DNA from: Streptococcaceae bacterium
GTDB taxonomy: Bacteria > Bacillota > Bacilli > Lactobacillales > Streptococcaceae
NCBI GenBank assembly: GCA_031254295.1
Contig: JAIRUS010000106.1
Span: 1-54,776 of the forward strand
DNA: 54,776 nucleotides
Direction of reading: 5' to 3'
Under the pieces are notes generated by a model that saw only the letters and a program-made list of their open reading frames with translations, searched no databases and was not told the origin of the DNA. The first letter of the stretch is position 1, and every line of letters starts with the position of its first letter. Shown here one piece after another: positions 24,935-33,354 of this stretch. The position numbers and the translations under genes are program-made.

Positions 24935-24961
24935 AAAAAAGCTTAGTCGTAAAGACTAAGC
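24935..24961 (-). terminator. Terminator after the PASTA-SHOCT gene
   Basis: Minus strand GCTTAGTC, TTTAC, GACTAAGC followed by TTTTTT. It is about 95 bp after the stop at 25058. The rest of 24810-25057 shows a few imperfect hairpins (for example around CTCGCTTTAGCGGG) and no gene. Confidence 0.8.
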
Positions 24962-25057
24962 CAACCAAACTCACCAAGAATAATTAACAACGCGTGAGGA
25001 GCAATTATATAATATTTTGGATTTTATAATCAAATCGAAAAAGATGGAGTTGATTTT

Positions 25058-25708
25058 TTATCTTTTCCCCAATTTTCCGAGTAAATTGGGGATTTTCTTT
25101 GGATTATTTCGATCAAGAATTTCTTGTTTTTCGGCGTCAAAATCCTCTTGAGTAATAAGTTCCTCATCTAAAAGCTTTTTCAACCGACGAAGTTCTGTTT
25201 CGTTTTGTTTCAGCTTATCTTCATCGCTTTTAAATATTTTCTTAGCACCTGATGAAACTCCTTTTGTCAAATCTGATAAAATGTCTTTTCCAGACTCAGC
25301 CATCGCTTTCGCCTTACTTTCAGTAATTGAGGCCTCGTCCATATAGTAAATCTTAATTAACGTACCCGTATTTACCGCTCCCGAAAAGGGAAACATTGCC
25401 ACAACTTCATCTGGAAATGCCTTTGCAAATTTGGCTTCTGGCTTTTGTAGAATCGCACTCACAATAAATCCACGACTTTCAAGTAAACTCTTAGCCTCAT
25501 CTTTTTTCATGTCAATTACATTTGGAATTTCAATCTCATCTTTATGCTTTTCAAAGTTTCGATCCATCTGCTTTTCAATCAGTGGAGCCGCTTTTTCAAT
25601 ACTATCTGTAATTACTTTCGTTGTATCTGGAATAACTGATAATACACTTTTTAAACCCTTACCTAATTCAGCAGGATTTATTTTTATCTTGTTCTTTTTA
25701 TTCACCAT
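25058..25708 (-). CDS. PASTA-SHOCT protein of unknown function
   Basis: A 216-residue protein without a signal peptide or membrane segment. Residues about 63-128 resemble a single PASTA domain (IPNVIDMKKDEAKSLLESRG, then a VNTGTLIKIYY strand). The C-terminal LRRLKKLLDEELITQEDFDA is a SHOCT motif, a short oligomerisation-type tail. PASTA domains are normally extracellular, so this combination in an apparently cytosolic protein is odd. It starts 22 bp after the large membrane protein gene and likely shares its operon. Confidence 0.8.
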   Translation of the reverse strand: MVNKKNKIKINPAELGKGLKSVLSVIPDTTKVITDSIEKAAPLIEKQMDRNFEKHKDEIEIPNVIDMKKDEAKSLLESRGFIVSAILQKPEAKFAKAFPDEVVAMFPFSGAVNTGTLIKIYYMDEASITESKAKAMAESGKDILSDLTKGVSSGAKKIFKSDEDKLKQNETELRRLKKLLDEELITQEDFDAEKQEILDRNNPKKIPNLLGKLGKR

Positions 25709-25730
25709 TTTGTTATTTTCTCGTTTCCCC

Positions 25731-27242
25731 TTATTTTACCGGTGTAAAGATTAATTTGGCCGTGTCTGATGAAATGCCTGTTTCATAGTAGTTAGAATTA
25801 TCAAAGGTGGTCGTGAGGACTTCGCCCTCTTTTAGAGAGACTGCTACGTCAGAATTACCCGAATTATAGGCTTGGCTTTGGCTAGACCTAGTCGTATCGT
25901 TATAAATATCTATATTCCAACCCAAGTTTTGAAACTGTGCGCTCAGCTGCATATTCGTGCTCAGTTTGTAGGTGCCAGCTGGTATATCGCGGCCTACAAC
26001 GTAGTTGCCAATCCCGATTTGAGTGCTTGATGTCACTTTTGCGGGTATGGCTGTAAACTTCACTTTAGAGATATTGCTGAATTTTAATATGTCTCCGTTA
26101 AATAAAAGCACGCGAATTGTTGAGGCATCCCCGCTCGTATTCCCACTTACCCCACCAATCCAATTGATAAATAAGCCATTAATTGACTTGCGCTCACCTG
26201 TGATATTGCCTTCTCCGCCCGTGATCGTCAGGTCATAAATTCCTGGCGTCACGCTTTGCCCTGCACCGACGGTAATATCGCCTGTTATATAAATTTCATC
26301 TGTCGTTTTTGATTCTGCTGCCAGTTCGTTTAAAATGCCAAGTGTTGACTGCTTCTCTTCAGACGAAGAGTCAGGAACTTTCATGATACTAGAGCTGCTC
26401 GGAGAACTTGCTTGCGGTGCAGCTGTCGTTTTTGAAAGACTTGATGCAAACATAACCACGATGACCACTAAAACGGATACGCCTGATAGTGACGTCCCGA
26501 TAATTGAAAGGATTTTATTTGAAGTTTTAGCTTGGACAAGGGCGATAATTCCCAACACCAAGCCCGCTAGAGCAAAGAGAATCGCAAGCAGATTCATCTC
26601 CTGAAAGAATGAGAAGAGCAGGGCGATACCACCGAAAATAACTGCTAAGAGTGCCAGTACTTTCTTATCCACTGTCTTGTCCACTTTTTTCTCTGCGGTT
26701 TGTTTTTCTGAATTTTCATTCTCATTTTTGGGACGTTTGAAAGCTTGAATGACGAGCAAAATCTGTGCAACGAGCATCACGATTAAGCCAACAAAAATAA
26801 CTTTTCCGCCGAGAGCATTTGTCCCTGAGAGTTTCATAGATGTAAGTAAGCTACCAACCCGTTCGTTTAGAAACAAATCTGTGACAAATGATAGAAATAC
26901 AAGCCCTAAGACGCCTATTTTGGTGCCTTTATTTTTGAAAAATGAAAAAACAATCAACGCAACCGAGGTTAAGCTAAAAAGCCAGATGGTAACAGTCAAC
27001 TGGATAATAGCAGTGTGCAGGTTATTGTTTGAGCTGGCGCCAAGAGTTGAAACCAAGCTTTCCAGTGCACGAAGTTTATCTGGAAGAGAGGCCAAGCTTC
27101 CTCTTATGGTAAAGGCGCCTTCTCCAAAATGGATAAAGTCAAGTGCAAAAACGCCAACAAGCACAAGTATCGCTCCCACAATGCCGAGCAAATCCAGAAA
27201 CGAGAGCCGCTTCAAATCAATCTTTATTTCTAAGTTTTTCAT
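25731..27242 (-). CDS. Large membrane protein with DUF4190-like helices and extracellular beta domains
   Basis: A 503-residue protein. The N-terminal half has four membrane segments (GIVGAILVLVGVFALDFIHF and others to about residue 165), then a charged Lys/Glu linker and a second set of three (LLAVIFGGIALLFSFF, GLVLGIIALV, GVSVLVVIVVMFA), like DUF4190. The outside C-terminal region (about 275-503) has two related modules, one with SVTPGIYDLTITGGEG, the other with YVVGRDIPAGTYKL. No known function. It belongs to a run of secreted and membrane genes; its second helix set resembles the protein at 27751. Confidence 0.8.
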   Translation of the reverse strand: MKNLEIKIDLKRLSFLDLLGIVGAILVLVGVFALDFIHFGEGAFTIRGSLASLPDKLRALESLVSTLGASSNNNLHTAIIQLTVTIWLFSLTSVALIVFSFFKNKGTKIGVLGLVFLSFVTDLFLNERVGSLLTSMKLSGTNALGGKVIFVGLIVMLVAQILLVIQAFKRPKNENENSEKQTAEKKVDKTVDKKVLALLAVIFGGIALLFSFFQEMNLLAILFALAGLVLGIIALVQAKTSNKILSIIGTSLSGVSVLVVIVVMFASSLSKTTAAPQASSPSSSSIMKVPDSSSEEKQSTLGILNELAAESKTTDEIYITGDITVGAGQSVTPGIYDLTITGGEGNITGERKSINGLFINWIGGVSGNTSGDASTIRVLLFNGDILKFSNISKVKFTAIPAKVTSSTQIGIGNYVVGRDIPAGTYKLSTNMQLSAQFQNLGWNIDIYNDTTRSSQSQAYNSGNSDVAVSLKEGEVLTTTFDNSNYYETGISSDTAKLIFTPVK

Positions 27243-27272
27243 ATTTCCCTTTGGTTTTTTTATTTTGAATAT

Positions 27273-27677
27273 TTATTTTGCAGAACCATTGGCATGTCCG
27301 CGTTGATAACCTGCGGCTTGCGCATCTGAAAGCGTCATATATCTAAAATTTCCAGGGATTTTTACAGCTGTAAAATAAGTCCCTTTGTCTGGGTTCGCAT
27401 AAACCATGCCAGTTCCTGCGATTGTCCAATCACCGCTAACTGTCGGAGCTGTACTTGCAATAGATTGGCTATCCGTCGCACTTTCCGATACACTCGATTC
27501 TGTTGTAGACGCCACAACAGAAGAACTTGCTTCAGTAGACGAGGGCTCACTTGTTGAACTACTTGCAACTGTTGAACTTGTGCTACTTGATGATGATGTT
27601 GTTGTCGTCGCGCTACTACATGCTGTCAACATAAAAAGTGTAATTATTGAAATACCGAGCGTTGCAATTTTTTTCAT
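27273..27677 (-). CDS. Small Ser/Thr-rich lipoprotein
   Basis: A 134-residue lipoprotein: signal MKKIATLGISIITLFML with lipobox LTAC at about residues 17-20. A long Ser/Thr spacer follows (to about 80), then a short folded C-terminus (WTIAGTGMVYANPDKGTYFT, ending DAQAAGYQRGHANGSAK). The C-terminus suggests a small binding module. It has an AAGGAG ribosome site. Function unknown. Confidence 0.8.
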   Translation of the reverse strand: MKKIATLGISIITLFMLTACSSATTTTSSSSSTSSTVASSSTSEPSSTEASSSVVASTTESSVSESATDSQSIASTAPTVSGDWTIAGTGMVYANPDKGTYFTAVKIPGNFRYMTLSDAQAAGYQRGHANGSAK

Positions 27678-27750
27678 CTTCTTCTCCTTTTATTGTTTCA
27701 TTCAGTGTTTTATAACCCATTCCTTTTCAAATCTAAATAGGAGCTAGGCC

Positions 27751-28425
27751 TCATTGAGCAGCAGCAAGTTTTGCTGCTGCAGTTGTAATTTCATTTGTAA
27801 TTTTTGTATAAGTAACTAAATCTGCCCCAGTAAAATCGGATTGATACGTCTGTGCATCGTCTAGCATTTGGCTCTCTTTTGTTGCCATGTCTGCTCCTTC
27901 CGACAGCAACGTCAAATCTGTAGGATCCGCAAGATACTTATCAACAAAACTTGAATAGCTATCAGCAAATGCTTGATAATCAGCTAGCCATTGTTTTGCA
28001 TCAGACGTCTCAACTGCTGTCGAACTAGAAGATGTCACAGTGGAGCTTGAAGAGCTTGAAAAATTTGTATCCTCTGATGAACTGCTAGTGTCAGTGGAAT
28101 AATCACTCGCGCTGTCATAGCTTGAGCTTTGAGTTGTTAGCGATGAATTTGAGATACTTTTACTTATAGCGCCATATTCAATAACCATGATAAAAATGGC
28201 TGCAACAGACAAAGCCGTTCCGATGATTGATTTAACTTTTTTTCTCTTTAGATTAAGGGAAATACCAATCACCCCTAAGATTGCGCCCGCAACCGCAAGC
28301 GGTGTTGACAGAATATTAATGATTGGAATCCATGAAAAGAATAATCCGATACCTCCAAAAACGATTGCTAAAACACCTAAAACCGTTTTTTCATTTGAAT
28401 CAATAGGCAATTTTTGTTGTTCCAT
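27751..28425 (-). CDS. Membrane protein with DUF4190-like helices and helical extracellular domain
   Basis: A 224-residue protein: three membrane segments (VLGVLAIVFGGIGLFFSWI, LAVAGAILGVIGISL, IIGTALSVAAIFIMVI), a Ser/Thr spacer (about 95-140), then a helical domain of about 80 residues (WLADYQAFADSYSSFVDKYL). The helix set is related to that of 25731-27242. Ribosome site AAGGAG. Function unknown; part of the same gene run. Confidence 0.8.
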   Translation of the reverse strand: MEQQKLPIDSNEKTVLGVLAIVFGGIGLFFSWIPIINILSTPLAVAGAILGVIGISLNLKRKKVKSIIGTALSVAAIFIMVIEYGAISKSISNSSLTTQSSSYDSASDYSTDTSSSSEDTNFSSSSSSTVTSSSSTAVETSDAKQWLADYQAFADSYSSFVDKYLADPTDLTLLSEGADMATKESQMLDDAQTYQSDFTGADLVTYTKITNEITTAAAKLAAAQ

Positions 28426-28493
28426 AAATACTCCTTTTATTTTCAGCTTTTATCGTGTATCAACTTTGCACGTTTTTCTATTCGTGAAATTAA

Positions 28494-28919
28494 CTACCAT
28501 GTTAAAAGATTGAAATGTTCCAAATGGTCATACGTAATAAATCGAACATCATCTTTTTCATATTCGCCCGTAATCCGAACAAATAATTCATCGCCCTCTT
28601 TGATATCTTTGGGTTCATCCTTCGAAATATAATTAGTTCGATAATTTCCTTGGATATCATAATAATTACCTGTTGCATTTGTAGTTATTCCAAAATCTTT
28701 AACCGTGAATACCACCGTCTTCCCGATTACATCATCACCAAACGTTAATGCCATTCCAAGACTTGACTCATCTGGATAATCTGGCATAGCTCTGTGGCTA
28801 GAAGCCGATGTACTAACTGTGTGTAGCGTTTCTTTTGCTTTGTATAACGGCAGACAACCCGTAAGAGTAATTAAGGCAATCCCCATTATCACAGCAAACA
28901 TAATGTTGCGTCTACTCAT
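28494..28919 (-). CDS. Small lipoprotein, paralogue of 29086-29442
   Basis: A 141-residue lipoprotein with lipobox LTGC (signal FAVIMGIALITLTGC). The mature part has DDVIGKTVVFTVKDFGI and EGDELFVRITGEYEKDDVRF, the same order as in the neighbour at 29086 (GKTVEFTVNEY, VGQTLEVKVLG). This suggests a duplicated OB-fold-like secreted domain; the fold is inferred. A GGAGTG ribosome site precedes the ATG. Confidence 0.8.
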   Translation of the reverse strand: MSRRNIMFAVIMGIALITLTGCLPLYKAKETLHTVSTSASSHRAMPDYPDESSLGMALTFGDDVIGKTVVFTVKDFGITTNATGNYYDIQGNYRTNYISKDEPKDIKEGDELFVRITGEYEKDDVRFITYDHLEHFNLLTW

Positions 28920-29085
28920 TTTATGATTAGCACTCCAAAAATAATTTTTTTCACATTTTCCCCTTTATTGATTCTTGTGTCTAAGAGACACAAGAAAAGC
29001 TAGCTTTTCGCTAATTCTTTGCCTATTGTACTCTTTTAAGAAACCATTTGTCAAGCAATGTTTTATTTGACCTTCTGCTTTAAAA

Positions 29086-29442
29086 CTACTTTTCTACAAC
29101 TTTTAAATCTGTATAGTTAATAATCCAAATTCCACCTGAGCCTGATGCTCCCAAGACTTTGACTTCAAGTGTTTGACCTACTTTGATATCTTCTTTAGGT
29201 TTTAGATTGGAGCCAAAATTAAGATGATCTCCTGCATGAATATTGTAGGGAAGAAATCCCCCAGTAATATATTCGTTCACGGTAAATTCAACAGTTTTAC
29301 CTGTAACATCTGTGTGATTATTTAAAGCTTGCTCAAATTTAGCTGCGCTTGAATAGTCAGGCGCAGTTGATTTATTTGTAGCACAAGCCGTTAAGGTAAC
29401 GCCCATAAGCACCAGCAGCACAATTGCAATTAACTTTTTCAT
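29086..29442 (-). CDS. Small lipoprotein, paralogue of 28494-28919
   Basis: A 118-residue lipoprotein: MKKLIAIVLLVLMGVTLTAC signal and lipobox. The mature domain begins after a short spacer (DVTGKTVEFTVNEY) and ends with WIINYTDLKVVEK. It is adjacent to and resembles 28494-28919. Function unknown. It is divergent from the XRE regulator gene at 29554. Confidence 0.8.
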   Translation of the reverse strand: MKKLIAIVLLVLMGVTLTACATNKSTAPDYSSAAKFEQALNNHTDVTGKTVEFTVNEYITGGFLPYNIHAGDHLNFGSNLKPKEDIKVGQTLEVKVLGASGSGGIWIINYTDLKVVEK

Positions 29443-29553
29443 AAATTCCCATTTCTCTATTTAATATCAAAACCATACGACTTTGTTGTCAATTAAAAAT
29501 TGCTATTCGCAATTTAAACATCTTCTATTATGACTAAAATAATAGGAGACTAT

Positions 29554-29865
29554 ATGGGAATAGAATACTTTGGGGAACGAATCAAGGCGCTGCGCGACAG
29601 CCGTTCTTTATCACAGCAGCAGCTTGCTGATAGACTTTGCTCGACACGCGCAACGGTTAGCGCTTATGAGAGGGGGCGGCTTTATCCATCAGTTGAGAAG
29701 ATTTATGCAATCTGTAAGTTGTTTGATGTCAGTGCCGATTTTCTCTTGGGAATCTCAGATCACTCTGAGATTTCGATGTATCGGCTGAGTGCTACACAGC
29801 GCGAACTTGTGCTGAGATTGATTCTTGATCTTGAGCAGGAAAATGAAAAACTAGAACTTGATTAA
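29554..29865 (+). CDS. XRE-family transcriptional regulator
   Basis: A 103-residue regulator with an N-terminal helix-turn-helix (LSQQQLADRLCSTRATVSAY, CKLFDVSADFLLGISD) and a short helical tail. ATG 29554 with AGGAG is used in place of the track's 29530. It is divergent from the lipoprotein run and may control it. Its last codons form part of a terminator. Confidence 0.88.
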   Translation: MGIEYFGERIKALRDSRSLSQQQLADRLCSTRATVSAYERGRLYPSVEKIYAICKLFDVSADFLLGISDHSEISMYRLSATQRELVLRLILDLEQENEKLELD

Positions 29866-29877
29866 GTTCTAGTTTTT
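29846..29877. terminator. Bidirectional terminator between XRE and ruvA
   Basis: AAAAACTAGAACTT and AAGTTCTAGTTTTT around loop GATT; it includes the XRE stop codon. Convergent with ruvA. Confidence 0.85.
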
Positions 29878-29897
29878 TGTTTAGTCTGACTTTTTAC

Positions 29898-30479
29898 TTA
29901 CTTCACCAGCATTTTAAGCGCCAATTTAATCGCAATTTCAGCCGTTTCTGGATTTTCTGCACTCAACTTACTTTCAATTTTCTTAAGCTCCGCTGCTTTG
30001 TAACCTAAAGCCGTCAAAGCTTCAAGAGCTTCGCTGACAACTGTATTTTCTGAACTTTGGGCGACAACTGCTTGTGCATCAAAGCTGAACTTGCCCGCAA
30101 GGTCCAGTACCATCTGCATGGCGGTTTTTTTGCCGACGCCTGGGAATTTCGTCAGATAGGTCACATTGCTCGTTTCAATAGCAGTCGCGAGGCCAGCATT
30201 GTCCCCACGTGCGATAATCGCCAGTGCTGACTTTGGCCCAATCCCTGTCACGCCGATGAGTTTGAGAAAAACTGACTTTTCCGCCGCGTCAACAAAGCCG
30301 TAAAGCGTGTGGGCATCTTCGCGAACGACCTGATGGACATAAACCTGCACCGTTTTGTTGAGGTGGCTTGAAAAGGCGTATGGGTTTGCAACTGACAGCT
30401 GATAGCCCACGCCGTAAGCTTCAAGCACAATGTAGGTTGGCGTGATTTTTGTGATAGTTCCTGTTAAATATTCGTACAT
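29898..30479 (-). CDS. ruvA: Holliday junction DNA-binding protein RuvA
   Basis: A 193-residue tetrameric protein that targets RuvB to Holliday junctions. The N-terminal OB domain begins MYEYLTGTITKITPTYIVLE. The helix-hairpin-helix motifs are LIGVTGIGPKSALAI and KFPGVGKKTAMQMVLDL. The C-terminal RuvB-binding helices include ALTALGYKAAELKKI. Ribosome site AGGAAAG is present, so unlike ruvB it is not leaderless. Confidence 0.97.
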   Translation of the reverse strand: MYEYLTGTITKITPTYIVLEAYGVGYQLSVANPYAFSSHLNKTVQVYVHQVVREDAHTLYGFVDAAEKSVFLKLIGVTGIGPKSALAIIARGDNAGLATAIETSNVTYLTKFPGVGKKTAMQMVLDLAGKFSFDAQAVVAQSSENTVVSEALEALTALGYKAAELKKIESKLSAENPETAEIAIKLALKMLVK

Positions 30480-30636
30480 TTACTTTCCTAATTTCTCTAA
30501 AAGATATTCATTCATGGATTTTCCGTGAAGTTAAAGCTTATTATAACTTTTATAAATCTAACATTTGAATTGATGGAAGTCAATTCCTTATCCTTTGATA
30601 ATTAAAAATAAGGACTTACATCCCTACTTTTTCTCT

Positions 30637-31329
30637 TTATTGTTTGTAATAAGCGTTTTGAGCAAGAGTTGCTGAGTCTAACCCGCCTTGTGTCGCAAAA
30701 GACCAAATTCTGTCTTTACTCTTATCTGATTGATCTGCTTCATGCACTTGGCCATTTGTGAAGGCTTCTGCCCCTTTCGGGGTGAATACAATCTCGATAA
30801 CTGCACCCGAGATTTGATCCACAAAAATAGCTCCTGTGGGGTTACCTACGTCGTTTGTCGATGTTCCTTGGCTTATGGTAATATTCTGTTGATAAGCCGG
30901 TTCCATACTCCCAACTCCTTGAACAATCTTTGGATTACCCGTTGCATCATTCCAGTCAGGAATATCAATCTTCGAGCCAGTGACAGTCCCCGCCTCAGGC
31001 TGAGAATACGTTCCCAAAATATCACTAAAAGAAAGCATATCTTTTGTAACCGTCAAGGTCTGACCCTTGGCATTCTTCCACGTCCCAACAACGCTTGAAA
31101 AGTCTCCATTTGCGATTTGCTCACTGTTCATTGACACTTGAGCGACAGCCACGGAGCTGTTTGTGCTAGTTGAGCTTGATTTTGATGAGGAAGATAAAAC
31201 TTTTGAACTGCTGCTTGAGCTCGATTTGCTCGAGCTAACTGCCGTGCTTTTATTTCCGCCACAAGCCGTCAAAGTTGAAAGAGCGGTAACAGATGTCAGA
31301 ATAACTGTTGCTAACGCAAATTTTTTCAT
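30637..31329 (-). CDS. Lipoprotein of unknown function
   Basis: A 230-residue lipoprotein with lipobox LTAC (MKKFALATVILTSVTALSTL start). A Ser-rich spacer runs to about residue 60. The mature domain has GDFSSVVGTWKNAKGQTLTV and GAIFVDQISGAVIEIVF, typical of lipocalin-like or DUF6287-type lipoproteins of lactic acid bacteria; this is tentative. It lies between ruvA and mutL with its own ribosome site (GGAGT). Confidence 0.8.
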   Translation of the reverse strand: MKKFALATVILTSVTALSTLTACGGNKSTAVSSSKSSSSSSSKVLSSSSKSSSTSTNSSVAVAQVSMNSEQIANGDFSSVVGTWKNAKGQTLTVTKDMLSFSDILGTYSQPEAGTVTGSKIDIPDWNDATGNPKIVQGVGSMEPAYQQNITISQGTSTNDVGNPTGAIFVDQISGAVIEIVFTPKGAEAFTNGQVHEADQSDKSKDRIWSFATQGGLDSATLAQNAYYKQ

Positions 31330-31387
31330 TATTTACTCCTATTTTTTATTTCACCTCAACTTTTATTTTACTAAATCACAAAGACTT

Positions 31388-33232
31388 TTACAATTCCATA
31401 TTACTTCTGGCACTACCGTGACTTTGCATGATTCTACGGAACATTTTCTGCAAGTCTTGAGCGTCAAACTTGACAAGGCTAGGTCGGCCATGTGGGCAAT
31501 TATAAGGATTTTCGCATTCTGATAGTTGCCTTAACAACTCACGCGCACCGTCTGGGTCTATCGGGTCATGAGCTTTTATGCTCGATCTGCAAGCAATCAT
31601 AATCGCCAAGTCTTCACGATATTTCTTGACTGATGTTTCCTTATCTGCAAGAAGCAAATCAATCAGCTCATAAGTCGCCTTTTCAATTTCCGCTTCACGC
31701 ATCCAAATCGGGTGTTCACGCAGGATAAACTGTCCCTCGCCATACTCCTCAAGATAAAGCCCAGCTTCTTCGAGCTGTGACTTCTTTTCAAGCACACGTT
31801 GAAACTCATCCTTTGGTAAATCTATCAGGACTGGAAAGAGTAAACTTTGCTGCTCATAGTTGACCTCTCCGATTTTATCTCGCCAATATTCATACTTAAC
31901 ACGCTCCTGAGCCGCGTGCTGATCCACAATATAAAACTCATTTGGAGCCTGACAAAGCAGGTAACTACTGTGAAGCTGCGCTAAATATTGAAGTTCTGGG
32001 AAAGTTTGATTGACCTTTGGAGCATTAACCGTCTCAGTTTGACTTTCAAAAACTGTTTCCAGAGTAATTTCTGGTTCTTGAACCGTTGGAATCTTTTCTT
32101 CTGGCGCCTCATAAGTAATCGGCTGATTTGTTAGTGCCATTTTTGGAGGAAGATAATTTTTCAGATTATTTTCTTCAAAGTTTGCTTCAACTCCCTCTCT
32201 CGTTTGGGACTGAGGTAAATTCTCCAAAGCTAGAGGAATCAACGTTTCTTCCCCCAAAGCTTCTCGAATGGCAGTTGAAATCAACTTCATCAATTCTGGC
32301 TCTTTTGACAAGCGAACTTCCTGCTTGGTCGGGTGAACATTAACATCTACCAGTTGTGGCGCCATCTCAATGTGCAATACAACCAATGGAAAGCGTCCCA
32401 CCATGAGCTTACTTCCATAGCCTTCAATAATCGCACGATTAAGCTGAAAGTTTTTAATATAGCGCCCGTTTAAAAAAACAGAAATATAGTTCCGACTGGC
32501 ACGTGTCAACTCTGGCAAGGAAATAAAGCCTGAAACTTTAAAATCTAAATCTTCGGTTGACAAGCTAACAAGCTTACGTGCATTAGACAGCCCGTAAATC
32601 TGTGCAATCGTTTGGCGCAAATCACCTGAGCCAGTCGTCTGAAGCACCGTATTTTTCTCACTGATAAGCGTGAAACTAATCTCAGGGTGAGCCAAACTTT
32701 CACGATTGATAATATCCGTAATATGTGCAAGCTCAGCTTGCAATGAGCGAATGAACTTCAGCCGAGCCGGAGTATTATAAAAGAGGTTTTTGACCGTAAT
32801 TTTTGTACCCACGACCTTTGCCATGGCTTCAATCAGCTCGACTTTTCCAGCTTTCGCGATGAGGCGTGTTCCAGCCGTTTCCTCCTCTGTACTCGTCTCA
32901 ATCGTAAGTTCTGAGATAGAAGCGATTGACGGCAGAGCCTCACCACGAAACCCCAGCGTGCGAATCTGAAAAAGATCACGCGCAGACTTCAACTTACTTG
33001 TCGCATGGCGAAGCAGTGCAATTGGCAGATCTTCGGCCTCAATACCTGCTCCATTATCTGCCAGCTCGATTAGATTAAGTCCAGCCTCTTCAACTCGAAC
33101 TGTAATTTTAGTTGCGCCAGCATCAATTGAGTTTTCCAGAAGTTCCTTGACAACACTGGCAGGACGTTCAACGACTTCACCGGCGGCAATCTGGTTGGCC
33201 AATGATTCTGGAAGTTCTACTATTTTTCCCAT
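31388..33232 (-). CDS. mutL: DNA mismatch repair protein MutL
   Basis: A 614-residue GHKL ATPase. Motifs: [30 protein letters not shown] and [16 protein letters not shown] in the first 200 residues. The C-terminal endonuclease-type region has [15 protein letters not shown], but the DQHA(x)2E(x)4E metal site reads [12 protein letters not shown], and the CPHGRP motif is present near the end. The start codon context is odd: no Shine-Dalgarno, with the 30-bp repeat unit directly upstream. It follows mutS by 122 bp. Confidence 0.97.
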   Translation of the reverse strand: MGKIVELPESLANQIAAGEVVERPASVVKELLENSIDAGATKITVRVEEAGLNLIELADNGAGIEAEDLPIALLRHATSKLKSARDLFQIRTLGFRGEALPSIASISELTIETSTEEETAGTRLIAKAGKVELIEAMAKVVGTKITVKNLFYNTPARLKFIRSLQAELAHITDIINRESLAHPEISFTLISEKNTVLQTTGSGDLRQTIAQIYGLSNARKLVSLSTEDLDFKVSGFISLPELTRASRNYISVFLNGRYIKNFQLNRAIIEGYGSKLMVGRFPLVVLHIEMAPQLVDVNVHPTKQEVRLSKEPELMKLISTAIREALGEETLIPLALENLPQSQTREGVEANFEENNLKNYLPPKMALTNQPITYEAPEEKIPTVQEPEITLETVFESQTETVNAPKVNQTFPELQYLAQLHSSYLLCQAPNEFYIVDQHAAQERVKYEYWRDKIGEVNYEQQSLLFPVLIDLPKDEFQRVLEKKSQLEEAGLYLEEYGEGQFILREHPIWMREAEIEKATYELIDLLLADKETSVKKYREDLAIMIACRSSIKAHDPIDPDGARELLRQLSECENPYNCPHGRPSLVKFDAQDLQKMFRRIMQSHGSARSNMEL

Positions 33233-33234
33233 TG

Positions 33235-33260
33235 GAATAGCATTCGCGCAAGCGCTCGGC
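33235..33260 (-). repeat. Copy of the glnA-leader repeat unit, just before mutL
   Basis: GAATAGCATTCGCGCAAGCG continues with CTCGGC and matches the units at 14666 and 14696. It occupies the place of the mutL ribosome site, 2 bp before the ATG. Confidence 0.7.
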
Positions 33261-33354
33261 CTTCCCCGATGCTTTACACGCCTTTCGTTTATATTTTACT
33301 TATTTGGCCGACATTTATACAGAAAATTATTTTTCTATATTTCGTTTATTCTCT

